Below, piece after piece: positions 1-7,351 of a stretch of 35,518 nt of DNA (its first letter is position 1; each line of letters begins with the position of its first letter). Source of the stretch: Huaxiibacter chinensis (GTDB lineage Bacteria; Pseudomonadota; Gammaproteobacteria; Enterobacterales; Enterobacteriaceae); contig NZ_JAJVHF010000019.1 of assembly GCF_022171985.1 (NCBI RefSeq), forward strand, positions 1 to 35,518. Reading direction: 5' to 3'. Both the position numbers and the translations under genes were made by a program. The notes below the pieces were generated by a model, which was not told the origin of the DNA, ran no database searches, and worked only from the letters and a program-made list of their open reading frames with translations.

Positions 1-161
1 ATACCGGTGGCATAATTTTTGAAGTAAAACACGGTGGCTATCAACCCGTGGCTGCCGATGACTATGCGCACTGGGCTCCAGCGGAAGGAGAACCAGGAAC
101 CACGGAGCTTATGGCCTGGTATGCGCAAGCGCAGGTGGGCGACAGCACTTTTGCCGTCTAA
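1..161 (+). CDS. wbuC: WbuC family cupin protein, C-terminal part (gene crosses the window ends)
   Basis: This is the end of the gene that begins at 35200. Joining the last base of the window to base 1 keeps the frame: 319 nt plus 161 nt make 160 codons with stop, a protein of 159 aa. This part reads on through ...NTGGIIFEVKHGGY... to ...DSTFAV and a TAA stop at 159-161. WbuC is a small cupin-fold putative metalloprotein. Its gene lies next to blaCTX-M-1-group genes on Kluyvera chromosomes and is carried along by ISEcp1; in many mobile units it is truncated (orf477 delta), but here it is intact. It is tail-to-tail with blaCTX-M-3. Its role on the plasmid is unknown and is probably passenger. 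Confidence 0.9.
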   Translation, partial: TGGIIFEVKHGGYQPVAADDYAHWAPAEGEPGTTELMAWYAQAQVGDSTFAV

Positions 162-207
162 GGCGATAAACAAAAACGGAATGAGTTTCCCCATTCCGTT
201 TCCGCTA

Positions 208-1083
208 TTACAAACCGTCGGTGACGATTTTAGCCGCCGACGCTAATACATCGCGACGGCTTTCTGCCTTAGGTTGAGGCTGGGTGAAGTAAGTGACCAG
301 AATCAGCGGCGCACGATCTTTTGGCCAGATCACCGCGATATCGTTGGTGGTGCCATAGTCACCGCTGCCGGTTTTATCCCCCACAACCCAGGAAGCAGGC
401 AGTCCAGCCTGAATGCTCGCTGCACCGGTGGTATTGCCTTTCATCCATGTCACCAGCTGCGCCCGTTGGCTGTCGCCCAATGCTTTACCCAGCGTCAGAT
501 TCCGCAGAGTTTGCGCCATTGCCCGAGGTGAAGTGGTATCACGCGGATCGCCCGGAATGGCGGTGTTTAACGTCGGCTCGGTACGGTCGAGACGGAACGT
601 TTCGTCTCCCAGCTGTCGGGCGAACGCGGTGACGCTAGCCGGGCCGCCAACGTGAGCAATCAGCTTATTCATCGCCACGTTATCGCTGTACTGTAGCGCG
701 GCCGCGCTAAGCTCAGCCAGTGACATCGTCCCATTGACGTGCTTTTCCGCAATCGGATTATAGTTAACAAGGTCAGATTTTTTGATCTCAACTCGCTGAT
801 TTAACAGATTCGGTTCGCTTTCACTTTTCTTCAGCACCGCGGCCGCGGCCATCACTTTACTGGTGCTGCACATCGCAAAGCGCTCATCAGCACGATAAAG
901 TATTTGCGAATTATCTGCTGTGTTAATCAATGCCACACCCAGTCTGCCTCCCGACTGCCGCTCTAATTCGGCAAGTTTTTGCTGTACGTCCGCCGTTTGC
1001 GCATACAGCGGCACACTTCCTAACAACAGCGTGACGGTTGCCGTCGCCATCAGCGTGAACTGGCGCAGTGATTTTTTAACCAT
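208..1083 (-). CDS. blaCTX-M-3: CTX-M-3 class A extended-spectrum beta-lactamase
   Basis: Periplasmic serine beta-lactamase of 291 aa that hydrolyses penicillins and oxyimino-cephalosporins such as cefotaxime. The signal peptide is about residues 1-28 (MVKKSLRQF...PLYAQ). The STSK motif with the acylated serine is at residue 73 (ABL Ser70). The SDN loop (QYSDNVAM), the omega-loop glutamate in RTEPTLN, and KTG in VGDKTGSGDYG are all present. From memory the protein equals CTX-M-15 except for Asp instead of Gly at ABL 240 (GSGDYG), which is the CTX-M-3 signature. The 127-bp spacer to ISEcp1 is also the one described for CTX-M-3 rather than the 48 bp typical of CTX-M-15. Expression is expected from the promoter in ISEcp1. 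Confidence 0.96.
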   Translation of the reverse strand: MVKKSLRQFTLMATATVTLLLGSVPLYAQTADVQQKLAELERQSGGRLGVALINTADNSQILYRADERFAMCSTSKVMAAAAVLKKSESEPNLLNQRVEIKKSDLVNYNPIAEKHVNGTMSLAELSAAALQYSDNVAMNKLIAHVGGPASVTAFARQLGDETFRLDRTEPTLNTAIPGDPRDTTSPRAMAQTLRNLTLGKALGDSQRAQLVTWMKGNTTGAASIQAGLPASWVVGDKTGSGDYGTTNDIAVIWPKDRAPLILVTYFTQPQPKAESRRDVLASAAKIVTDGL

Positions 1084-1210
1084 GGGATTCCTTATTCTGG
1101 AAGAGACGAAATAACAACAACATGAATAGTCAATATTTTACCTGAAGCGAGCCACAACGCGTCCGATTTTATGCTTCCGAAAGGCAAATACGGACGTCGC
1201 CAGAATGAAA
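1084..1210. other. 127-bp Kluyvera-derived spacer between ISEcp1 and blaCTX-M-3
   Basis: Non-coding segment between the ISEcp1 right inverted repeat (ends at 1211) and the ATG of blaCTX-M-3 (1083). It carries the native leader of the beta-lactamase gene, including the ribosome binding region just upstream of the ATG. Its length marks where ISEcp1 originally inserted on the donor chromosome. Confidence 0.8.
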
Positions 1211-1284
1211 CCTAAATTCCACGTGTGTTTTTTATTAGCTTCAAAAATCACTATTTCACGAAGAATTTAGACTGCTTCTCACAC

Positions 1285-1314
1285 ATTGTAACATTATTTA
1301 CAACCACCTTTCAA
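1285..1314 (-). promoter_or_regulatory. ISEcp1 outward promoter driving blaCTX-M-3
   Basis: On the minus strand the -35 box TTGAAA (1309-1314) and -10 box TACAAT (1285-1290) are 18 bp apart. This is the promoter described for ISEcp1-driven blaCTX-M expression, about 200 bp upstream of the blaCTX-M-3 start codon. Confidence 0.88.
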
Positions 1315-1417
1315 TCATTTTTGATAAATCATTGATTTCATCTTTGCTGCAATGATACTTAATAAACTCTGCAAGTTATCCACAGAGCAACACTCAATTT
1401 TATTGATGATATTCTTA

Positions 1418-2680
1418 TTATACCAGACATTTTTCATACACTCCCTTGTACGGATAGTTTTCCGACAACTTCATGATTACATATCTTGCGGTTTTGATTA
1501 TTTTTGCTGCAAGAAATACATACTTCAAACGAAAGGTCTTTATTTGCTGTCTGTATTCTGAAGAGTCCAAGGAATCAAACTTGAACAACAAAAATAGGTT
1601 ATATGAAAGCATCATCATTTGAAACACGGCTTCATTCGCCCAAAATGACTTTAGCAAGAGATGACCCACCGCCATGTCGTATTTGGCTTCTTTGATATAG
1701 TTTTCAGCATTACCACGCTTTTCATAGTATATAACTACTTTTTCAGAAAGCAAGGTAGTATTTGTTACAAAGAAAAAGTAGTCGTATTCGGAACCTTCTA
1801 AAAGTGATAATTGTGCTCTTTCTTTTTCTGGTTTCAGTACGCGAGATACGACAAATCTTCTGTCTTTTTCCCATTTAACTAATTTTGTATACAGTTCTGT
1901 AGTTTCTCTACCTTCTTCTCCTTTAACGAATACAATTGATGAATTCGTTGCTTGTGAGGTGAGTGTAGAATAACTTTTGGCTTTAATTAAATATTTGCAT
2001 CCAAGAGATTCTATCGTTTCGATAATTTTTTCATCAAAGTAGCCACTATCCATTCGAAATAAAATTTCTAAATCGTCTGATTTGATGTTAGCAACAATTT
2101 CTTTGATCATTTCCGCAGCACCGTTTGCAGTGTAAGTATTGCCACTTCTTACAAATCCGGTAACATATGCTTTTAATTCGTCGCAAAATGCAAATTGGAT
2201 ATTGTAGCATCGGTTTCCCAGTTTCTTAGGATTATATCCTTTTGACGCACCTTCTTGATGACCTTCTACGTTAATTACACTACTATCAATATCAATCGTA
2301 ATGGATGTCAATTTACTTTTAGTGAGCAGTTTTTTAAAGACTTTAAAATTAATGTCTCTAAACATTTGGGTTGTCTTGAAGTTGAAGTTTCCTAGAAACC
2401 GTGACACTGTTTCAGGTTCTTTTACGGAAATATCAAACTCGTTGACGAGGGGATCATTTTGAAGTAGCTTTAGACGTTCTAACTTATCAATGCCAATGAA
2501 GTGACCGCAGAGCATGGTCTTTATATGATTCATCTTGATTTTATTTGTTGAGTCATTATCAAATACGAGGTCATTTTCAATAAAATCAAAAATCCCATTG
2601 CTTTTTGCATTCTCAAGGAGCAGAAAAAGACCTGCATTTGATGTTAGATTCTTAGCTTTGAAATCAATTTTATTAATCAT
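1418..2680 (-). CDS. tnpA: ISEcp1 transposase
   Basis: IS1380-family DDE transposase of 420 aa, the reference length for ISEcp1. It begins MINKIDFKAKNLTSNAGL and ends ...YPYKGVYEKCLV. The central part, with ITIDIDSSVINVEG and later FRMDSGYFDEK, fits the catalytic acidic residues of an IS4-like transposase fold. It is read away from the IRL end toward blaCTX-M-3. Codon use is strongly AT-biased compared with the plasmid genes. The frame is open over the whole length, so the element is probably active. Confidence 0.94.
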   Translation of the reverse strand: MINKIDFKAKNLTSNAGLFLLLENAKSNGIFDFIENDLVFDNDSTNKIKMNHIKTMLCGHFIGIDKLERLKLLQNDPLVNEFDISVKEPETVSRFLGNFNFKTTQMFRDINFKVFKKLLTKSKLTSITIDIDSSVINVEGHQEGASKGYNPKKLGNRCYNIQFAFCDELKAYVTGFVRSGNTYTANGAAEMIKEIVANIKSDDLEILFRMDSGYFDEKIIETIESLGCKYLIKAKSYSTLTSQATNSSIVFVKGEEGRETTELYTKLVKWEKDRRFVVSRVLKPEKERAQLSLLEGSEYDYFFFVTNTTLLSEKVVIYYEKRGNAENYIKEAKYDMAVGHLLLKSFWANEAVFQMMMLSYNLFLLFKFDSLDSSEYRQQIKTFRLKYVFLAAKIIKTARYVIMKLSENYPYKGVYEKCLV

Positions 2681-2866
2681 AATTAGAACCCCTTTTTACT
2701 ACTTTTCTTACTATTATTTTACCATATATCGAGTCATAAAAGCTGATAATTTAACATATTTTTGAGCACTTTTCTTTCACCCAATGGGTGAAAGCTGAAT
2801 TTCGAAGGAATGCATATTTATCAAGGCTTTGATTATGCTTTTTGAAGTACTGACGTAGAATCTAGG

Positions 2867-2995
2867 TCATATATACTTTAGATTGATTTAAAACTTCATT
2901 TTTAATTTAAAAGGATCTAGGTGAAGATCCTTTTTGATAATCTCATGACCAAAATCCCTTAACGTGAGTTTTCGTTCCACTGAGCGTCAGACCCC
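2867..2995 (+). mobile_element. Tn2 right-end fragment with 38-bp inverted repeat
   Basis: Bases 2867-2871 are the second copy of the TCATA target duplication. The DNA after it is the normal continuation of the blaTEM downstream region of Tn2. The 38-bp right inverted repeat is at 2958-2995, from CTTAACGTGAG to GCGTCAGACCCC. It mirrors the left repeat at 30139-30176. Bases 2996-3000 (TTTTA) repeat 30134-30138, so this is the intact outer end of Tn2. Confidence 0.95.
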
Positions 2996-3015
2996 TTTTA
3001 CCGGGAATCCCGGTA
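2996..3015. repeat. Tn2 target-site duplication and adjoining palindrome
   Basis: TTTTA at 2996-3000 duplicates 30134-30138, showing direct Tn2 insertion rather than recombination. The palindrome TACCGGGA-A-TCCCGGTA (2999-3015) overlaps the duplication, so Tn2 entered the edge of a hairpin-forming backbone site. A second small hairpin (CACAGA/TCTGTG) follows at about 3020-3035. Confidence 0.85.
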
Positions 3016-3080
3016 GGCGTCACAGATCCTCTGTGATGCGTAGCGGGATTGAACAACCGAAGGGCGTTAGTTCCCTTGAC

Positions 3081-3317
3081 CTACTCAAACAAGGCTCTCT
3101 GCGCGTCTCTGAAGCGCTCTATGCGGCTCTTGTAGCTGTCACACTCTGCCTGTACTTTCCTGAGTTCTGCCCTCAGTGATGCAATCTCGTCGCATAACGC
3201 CCTGTGCTGCATCAGGCATTTGAGCATGGTCTGTGATCGGGTTTTCTCGCCGATACGCAGTCCTACAGCGTCCAGCTCGGCCTCGTGTACTTCCTTTGTT
3301 CTTATCGTTAGCGCCAT
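3081..3317 (-). CDS. Small protein with RHH-like N-terminus and coiled coil
   Basis: 78 aa, no family recognised with certainty. Residues 1-37 (ALTIRTKEVHEAELDAVG...) have a short basic beta strand followed by helices, the layout of ribbon-helix-helix DNA-binding proteins. Residues 40-78 are a charged heptad-like helix (EIASLRAELRKVQAECDSYKSRIERF) likely to form a coiled coil. It is the last gene at the distal end of the transfer block, behind a 229-bp intergenic segment with TGATAGCA repeats that could be its operators. A relaxosome accessory or regulatory role is possible but inferred only from fold and position. Confidence 0.6.
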   Translation of the reverse strand: MALTIRTKEVHEAELDAVGLRIGEKTRSQTMLKCLMQHRALCDEIASLRAELRKVQAECDSYKSRIERFRDAQRALFE

Positions 3318-3327
3318 ATAAAACCTT

Positions 3328-3546
3328 TGATAGCAAATTTATTTTACCGGGCTGCGTCCGGGCACGCGGAACGCAATCATTTTCAAGTTGGCCAGCTCGC
3401 CGGCCGCGTCTTTTTTGCTATCACTTTTCATCTGGCCATGTTGCCGGCAGCGCAAAATCTGATAGCAAAAAAAACCTTCACATCGTCCTGCAGAACATCA
3501 GATTGATAGCAGGACGGCAAATTTATGTGCGCGTCCTGCTGATCGG
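3328..3546. repeat. Intergenic TGATAGCA repeat cluster
   Basis: Four copies of TGATAGCA lie at 3328, 3416-3423 (inverted), 3460 and 3504; the first three are followed by AA, extending to TGATAGCAAA. There is a GTCCTGC/GCAGGAC inverted pair at 3485-3491 and 3509-3515, a further GTCCTGC at 3532-3538, and two copies of GCAAATTTAT (3333 and 3517). No gene is seen here. The segment precedes the minus-strand gene 3081-3317 and may hold its promoter and operators. Confidence 0.6.
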
Positions 3547-3819
3547 TCAGTCATACACAAAGAAAATCGGACCTCTGAAAATACTCTCATAGGAGCGTTT
3601 CCGGTCTTCCGGCAGCGCCCGGAACGTGTCTGAGTGTTCCTCTGCAAGTTTCGCCAGTGTCCCGGTCTGTGCGATAAAGGACGGGGTAACGCTTTTTATC
3701 TCTGCGAGAATTTCACGTAATACGTTCATAGTTGCTTCCGGCAGCGGGTCTTCTTCCATCATTGCCAGGTACTCATCTATCGTCATACGGAAGCGTTCTA
3801 AATCCTCTTGCTCTTTCAT
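3547..3819 (-). CDS. Hypothetical acidic protein of the transfer block
   Basis: 90 aa, not recognised. It is acidic at the N-terminus (MKEQEDLERF...MEEDPLPEA), has no signal peptide or membrane segment, and is predicted mostly helical. The start lies 4 bp beyond the stop of the upstream gene (3824) on the minus strand, so the two are almost certainly co-transcribed. A cytoplasmic accessory role in transfer or maintenance is only inferred from its place at the end of the T4SS operon. Confidence 0.6.
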   Translation of the reverse strand: MKEQEDLERFRMTIDEYLAMMEEDPLPEATMNVLREILAEIKSVTPSFIAQTGTLAKLAEEHSDTFRALPEDRKRSYESIFRGPIFFVYD

Positions 3820-3823
3820 GGCT

Positions 3824-4150
3824 CTACTCCTGTTGGCGGCGAATTTCGTTCATGGTTTCGTTATATGCGTTTTCAGTCTGCTGCTGTCCTTCCAGGGTGA
3901 GATCATAACCATGCCTTACCGCCTCTTTTCTCACGTATTCCGCATCGCTTTTATTCAGCGTGTCCAGTTTATAGAGTGCGTCTAGCAGGTTATCGAGGCA
4001 AAACCTCTCATAGATTTCGTAATGACAACCGCAGCGCTTACCGGCGTCCTGACCGATACGCTTAAAAAAGGTATCGATGTGAATCCCGTCATTTTCTTTT
4101 GACCAGGGATTGCGGATAAAGCCCTCTCGGTTCTGTGATGATCGAATCAT
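3824..4150 (-). CDS. Hypothetical protein with paired cysteines
   Basis: 108 aa, not recognised. It contains a CGCHYEIYERFC segment at about residues 40-51 whose three cysteines and one histidine could bind a metal. A basic/acidic helical C-terminus ends in NEIRRQQE. There is no signal peptide. It starts 2 bp after the TrbM-like gene stop and is followed within 4 bp by the next gene, so it belongs to the same minus-strand operon. Confidence 0.6.
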   Translation of the reverse strand: MIRSSQNREGFIRNPWSKENDGIHIDTFFKRIGQDAGKRCGCHYEIYERFCLDNLLDALYKLDTLNKSDAEYVRKEAVRHGYDLTLEGQQQTENAYNETMNEIRRQQE

Positions 4151-4152
4151 AG

Positions 4153-4512
4153 TTACCCCCTCAAACGACCGAATTTGCCGAGAATTTTTGATACGTGCGC
4201 CGGGTCAGCAGCCGGACAGCTATTTAACTTGTCCTGGCGTTTTTTTAAGGTTTTCCACGGATCGAACCCATGCCGCCCGATTTTTTTTATGGAAAAGAAG
4301 TAGGAGATAACCGGTTCACACGCCTTGCTGTGCTCGCCGTACAGCTTTTCACTCATGCACATAAAAACCGTGCAGGGATCTTTGGGCTGAATCTGCATGT
4401 CTTCTAAAGCCTGCTCCTGCTCATCTGCGTAATCGTCGTACTCATCGGCAGCGTGGCTTAACGGAGAAAAAAGGGCAGCAGCCAGAGCCGCACATAAAAA
4501 AGCGTATTTCAT
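4153..4512 (-). CDS. TrbM-like conjugal transfer protein
   Basis: 119 aa with a clear signal peptide (MKYAFLCAALAAALFSPLSHA) followed by a short acidic segment. The core DPCTVFMCMSEKLYGE...ACEPVISYFFSI, with a late CPAADP, matches the TrbM/KikA family pattern of conserved cysteines and a GxxxxxC...I..YFSI stretch. TrbM-type proteins are periplasmic accessories of conjugative systems. It directly abuts the virB1-like gene (4513), so the two are translated from one message. The family call is from memory of the motif. Confidence 0.65.
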   Translation of the reverse strand: MKYAFLCAALAAALFSPLSHAADEYDDYADEQEQALEDMQIQPKDPCTVFMCMSEKLYGEHSKACEPVISYFFSIKKIGRHGFDPWKTLKKRQDKLNSCPAADPAHVSKILGKFGRLRG

Positions 4513-5205
4513 TTAGCCTCCCAAAAGAGCCATGATTTTTTTGACATAAAGCTGCGTTTCCTTGAAAGGAGGAATGCCGCCGTATTTGTCTACGTTGGTT
4601 TCTCCGGCGTTGTACGCTGCAAGCGCCAGCTCCAGATCGTTGTATTTGGTTAAAAGATGCGAGAGGTAGCCCATGCCCGTTTTGACGTTCTGATCCGGGT
4701 CGTAAGGGTCTACACCTTGCTTGTCGGTATGTATCGGCATGAGCTGCATCAGCCCTTTTGCCCCCGCAGAGCTGATAGCTTTCGGGTTGAAATTGGACTC
4801 CACCTGAATCAGGGCGCGGATCAGGACTTCACTGACGCCGTACTGTGCAGCGTACTTTTTAATAATGGCGTCAATATCGCCGGGAACATCTCGCTTAACC
4901 CCGTTAACGACAGGATGTTTAACAACCTCCTGGATTTCGCGCACTACCGCTTTCTGTACGACTGCCAAATCGCTTAGATCGCGGGTTTTGCCCCATGCAC
5001 GCTGCATAGCTGTAGTCCATTCAGCAGACGCCTGTTCCTGATCGCCTTGCTCAGAGAGGGCAGCAGCGGCTACAGCAGGGCGGGAAGAATCAGCTTTCTC
5101 GCCGTACAGCGATGAATAGATAGCTTCTGCGTCACTATTACCGGCAGCCCATACAGGGCTGCCAGCAGACAGAAGCAACGTTATCAGCAGCGTTGCTTTT
5201 TTCAT
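4513..5205 (-). CDS. virB1: VirB1-like lytic transglycosylase
   Basis: 230 aa with an N-terminal signal peptide (MKKATLLITLLLSAGSPVWAA). The C-terminal half is an SLT (goose-lysozyme-like) domain. The catalytic glutamate is E136 in ALIQVESNFNPKAIS, followed by SSAGAKGLMQLMP and ALAAYNAGETNV, all hallmark motifs. It cuts peptidoglycan in the periplasm to make room for the secretion channel. Its start overlaps the stop of the VirB7-like lipoprotein gene by 4 bp, so they are translationally coupled. The N-terminal linker (residues 25-110) is longer than in minimal VirB1 proteins. Confidence 0.9.
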   Translation of the reverse strand: MKKATLLITLLLSAGSPVWAAGNSDAEAIYSSLYGEKADSSRPAVAAAALSEQGDQEQASAEWTTAMQRAWGKTRDLSDLAVVQKAVVREIQEVVKHPVVNGVKRDVPGDIDAIIKKYAAQYGVSEVLIRALIQVESNFNPKAISSAGAKGLMQLMPIHTDKQGVDPYDPDQNVKTGMGYLSHLLTKYNDLELALAAYNAGETNVDKYGGIPPFKETQLYVKKIMALLGG

Positions 5206-5399
5206 GGCGCAATATCCGGGGCGGTTACGTTCTTTTGACGAACGGGTTCATTACCCAGGCTTACCGGAACGGTGAGATCACGGTAAACCACGTTGCGCTG
5301 CGAGAGCTGGAAAAGCTGACCGCTACCGCCCTGAAATTTCTGAGTTGTACACCCAGCCAGCAGAAGCAGGGAAAGCACAATGAGAGCTGATTTTTTCAT
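5202..5399 (-). CDS. virB7: VirB7-type outer-membrane lipoprotein
   Basis: 65 aa. The lipobox LLLLAGC at about residues 11-17 follows a short hydrophobic signal, predicting lipid attachment at Cys17 (TTQKFQGGSG...). In VirB systems VirB7 anchors VirB9 in the outer-membrane core complex. Here it lies downstream of virB10 and a PilL-like gene rather than between virB6 and virB8. The call rests on lipobox, size and context; sequence similarity of such small lipoproteins is weak. It overlaps virB1 by 4 bp. Confidence 0.65.
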   Translation of the reverse strand: MKKSALIVLSLLLLAGCTTQKFQGGSGQLFQLSQRNVVYRDLTVPVSLGNEPVRQKNVTAPDIAP

Positions 5400-5408
5400 G
5401 ACAGTTAC

Positions 5409-5927
5409 CTATTTTTGGAAAGACACCAGGTGATGCGCGTGATCAACGACAACGCTGTGATCAAGCCCGACAAGCATCTGAAGGGCATCGAGAACCGGCA
5501 TAGTGCGGTGTACTTTAGCGATCGGGGGAATCGGCTTATCGACCAGCAGCGCCGCCTCTCGCGGTGCAGGGTAGCGGGTCACCAGGCGATAACCGGTAGG
5601 CTCAAGCAGGTATTCAACGGCCTGACGAACGGTCTGCACGTCTTCAGGCCATACGGTACGCATATAGACGGTAAGCGGATCGACGTAATTCCAGCGCGGG
5701 TCTTTAGCGTTAGCCGCAATATTGCCGCCAGGGGTGAAAGGACCGTTTACATTTACGTCATAGCCGTACTGAGCGCCGCGGTTAACGGTGCTTTCCTGCG
5801 TCACACGATAAACCGGCTTTGCCTCTGTAACGCGGCTGCTGCTAAATGGGTTGCTGGCTGCGCTGGCGGTAAAGGAAAGAGCCAGCGCACAGGCTACGGT
5901 CAGAGATTTAGTTAACATAGCTTTCAT
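5409..5927 (-). CDS. PilL N-terminal-like / STN-domain secreted protein
   Basis: 172 aa from the chosen start MKAMLTKSLTVACALALSF, which has a clean signal peptide and a GGAAG Shine-Dalgarno about 8 nt upstream; the longest frame (from 5993) would bury the signal peptide. The C-terminal part (PTGYRLV..., then MPVLDALQMLVGLDHSVVVDHAHHLVSF) matches the pattern of conjugative PilL N-terminal proteins, which carry a secretin/TonB short N-terminal (STN) fold. The start overlaps the virB10 end by 20 bp. It probably acts in the periplasm with the VirB7/9/10 core. Confidence 0.68.
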   Translation of the reverse strand: MKAMLTKSLTVACALALSFTASAASNPFSSSRVTEAKPVYRVTQESTVNRGAQYGYDVNVNGPFTPGGNIAANAKDPRWNYVDPLTVYMRTVWPEDVQTVRQAVEYLLEPTGYRLVTRYPAPREAALLVDKPIPPIAKVHRTMPVLDALQMLVGLDHSVVVDHAHHLVSFQK

Positions 5928-7350
5928 AAAGCATCTTCCACGGTTTAATAAACATTTCATCTTCAGTAATGATGCGAATCGGCGCACCGGCATGAATGGT
6001 GGCGGTTGGCACTACCTGGAGATATTTCTGAGCGATACTGTTCGACTGCTGACGCGCACCCTCACCGAAATTACCGGCGAAAGACTCATTACCGTCGCCC
6101 GTTCCTTCATAACTGGTCTTCGTCCCGATCAGGGCGTAGGCCGTGACACCGAGAATCTGAGCGGTAACGTGATAGTCCACTTCATCCGCTTCAACCGCTG
6201 GCGTACCCATACGATCAAGGACGCTGGCCTTCCGAAAATCGATACGCTTACCATCCGGCAGAACCAGCCAGCGCACAGTAAAGGCAAGGCGGTTTTGCAG
6301 CATTTCATTAACGTTGGAAGCCTTCACAACCTTGATTAACAACTGGCTTCCCTTCGGGGCCAGGATGTAGGATTTAGTGGCATCGTAAATGTCATTCGTG
6401 ACCATCGCTTTCATCGTGCCGCCGGTATAGTCAGAAATAGCCGTATAGGTCGTGATAGCGTTGATTTCAGCACCAACCGGCAGCTTCACCTTTCCTTCAG
6501 TGCTGGCTTTATATTCGTTGTCTGCTGAGTAACCTACAATGTCCTCCGGTACAGTTGCGCCGCCCTGAGTACCGCCAAAATCGCCGCGCATACCTGAACC
6601 ACCGTTAGCCGCGCTGCTGCTACCACCTGCACCCGCTTCAGCTCGTTGTGCATCAACGTCTCTCCGGGCTGCTGCAAGGTTTTGACGCGCTTCTTCATCC
6701 CCGTTTGCGGCCTGCGCCTCCATCATTTTGATTCGGCTCTGAAGCTGGCTTTGTACCTGGTCAATCTGCGCAATCCGGCTGGCGTTATCATCCTTGTTAC
6801 CGCGTAACGACCGCGACGAACCAGACGACGCCCCAGGCGCACTGTACGGGCTTACTGAAGATGATGAGCCTACCGCGCTACCGGTGTCGCTGTAGCGTGT
6901 CTGACGGGCTTTAAGCGCACGCAGAACTTCTTCAGCTTCAAACCGGCGCTTGGCTTCAGACACAAGATCTTTTCCACCGCCAGAGCCCTGGCTTGATTCA
7001 CCGTCTGCGCCGCCGTCCGTCCCTTCAGACTGTGCCGCTTTCGACGGCAGTTTTACGCCGTCATAAGGGCTTTTCGCAGCGGGGGCGCTGGCTTTTTTAT
7101 CCAGCTCCTTTTGACGCGCATCGAGCAGGCTTTTAAAGCGATCAGGATCGTTGTTTGCCGTGTCGCCCTGTGTGGCTGCTGGCTTATCCTGTTTGTTTCC
7201 CTCTGTGTCGTCTTTCTTCTGACTGAGGCTGTAAAACATATTGATGGTGAGAAGCAGCGCGATTACCCCTATTAAAATCAGTAGGTACATCTGCCCCTTT
7301 TTTTTGTAGGTAGCGGGTTTTTCATCTACCCGGTTTTGGCGTTCTTCCAT
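5908..7350 (-). CDS. virB10: VirB10/TrbI-like core complex protein
   Basis: 480 aa from MEERQNRVDEKPATYKKK; this start has a GGGGA sequence upstream and follows the virB9 stop directly, while the frame-opening ATG at 7374 lacks a ribosome site. It has a cytoplasmic N-terminus, one membrane segment (QMYLLILIGVIALLLTINMFY), a long Gly/Ser/Ala-rich low-complexity and coiled-coil linker, and a C-terminal TrbI/VirB10 beta-barrel domain (IVGYSADNEYKAS...APIRIITEDEMFIKPW). It spans both membranes and passes the signal for substrate release. It overlaps the downstream PilL-like gene. Confidence 0.9.
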   Translation of the reverse strand: MEERQNRVDEKPATYKKKGQMYLLILIGVIALLLTINMFYSLSQKKDDTEGNKQDKPAATQGDTANNDPDRFKSLLDARQKELDKKASAPAAKSPYDGVKLPSKAAQSEGTDGGADGESSQGSGGGKDLVSEAKRRFEAEEVLRALKARQTRYSDTGSAVGSSSSVSPYSAPGASSGSSRSLRGNKDDNASRIAQIDQVQSQLQSRIKMMEAQAANGDEEARQNLAAARRDVDAQRAEAGAGGSSSAANGGSGMRGDFGGTQGGATVPEDIVGYSADNEYKASTEGKVKLPVGAEINAITTYTAISDYTGGTMKAMVTNDIYDATKSYILAPKGSQLLIKVVKASNVNEMLQNRLAFTVRWLVLPDGKRIDFRKASVLDRMGTPAVEADEVDYHVTAQILGVTAYALIGTKTSYEGTGDGNESFAGNFGEGARQQSNSIAQKYLQVVPTATIHAGAPIRIITEDEMFIKPWKMLYESYVN

Positions 7351-7351
7351 C

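Larger units (their letters stand above)
1..2866 (-). mobile_element. ISEcp1-blaCTX-M-3-wbuC transposition unit, first part in the window (continues from 34965-35518)
   Basis: The unit runs from 34965 through the circular junction to 2866, 3,420 bp in all. It is flanked by the direct repeat TCATA at 34960-34964 and 2867-2871. One end is the ISEcp1 IRL. The other end, read inward as CTGAAATAATTGGG, resembles the ISEcp1 IRR only loosely, as expected when ISEcp1 uses an alternative right end. The target was Tn2, between blaTEM-1 and the Tn2 right repeat. Confidence 0.93.
1211..2866 (-). mobile_element. ISEcp1 (IS1380 family), complete, 1,656 bp
   Basis: The ends are the 14-bp inverted repeats CCTAGATTCTACGT (read from 2866 to 2853 on the minus strand) and CCTAAATTCCACGT (1211-1224), which match the known ISEcp1 IRL and IRR. 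The length of 1,656 bp equals that of the reference element. It holds one transposase gene and a right-end outward promoter. Its AT-rich composition is unlike the surrounding DNA. ISEcp1 can skip its own IRR and use a sequence further on, mobilising adjacent genes; here the unit extends through blaCTX-M-3 and wbuC. Confidence 0.95.

Noticed and set aside
208..1083. CTX-M-15 instead of CTX-M-3
   Set aside because: The codon at ABL 240 encodes Asp (GSGDYG); CTX-M-15 has Gly there. The 127-bp spacer also fits CTX-M-3.
3328..3546. CRISPR array
   Set aside because: Repeats are only 8-10 bp, irregularly spaced and partly inverted. No CRISPR array or cas gene is seen anywhere.
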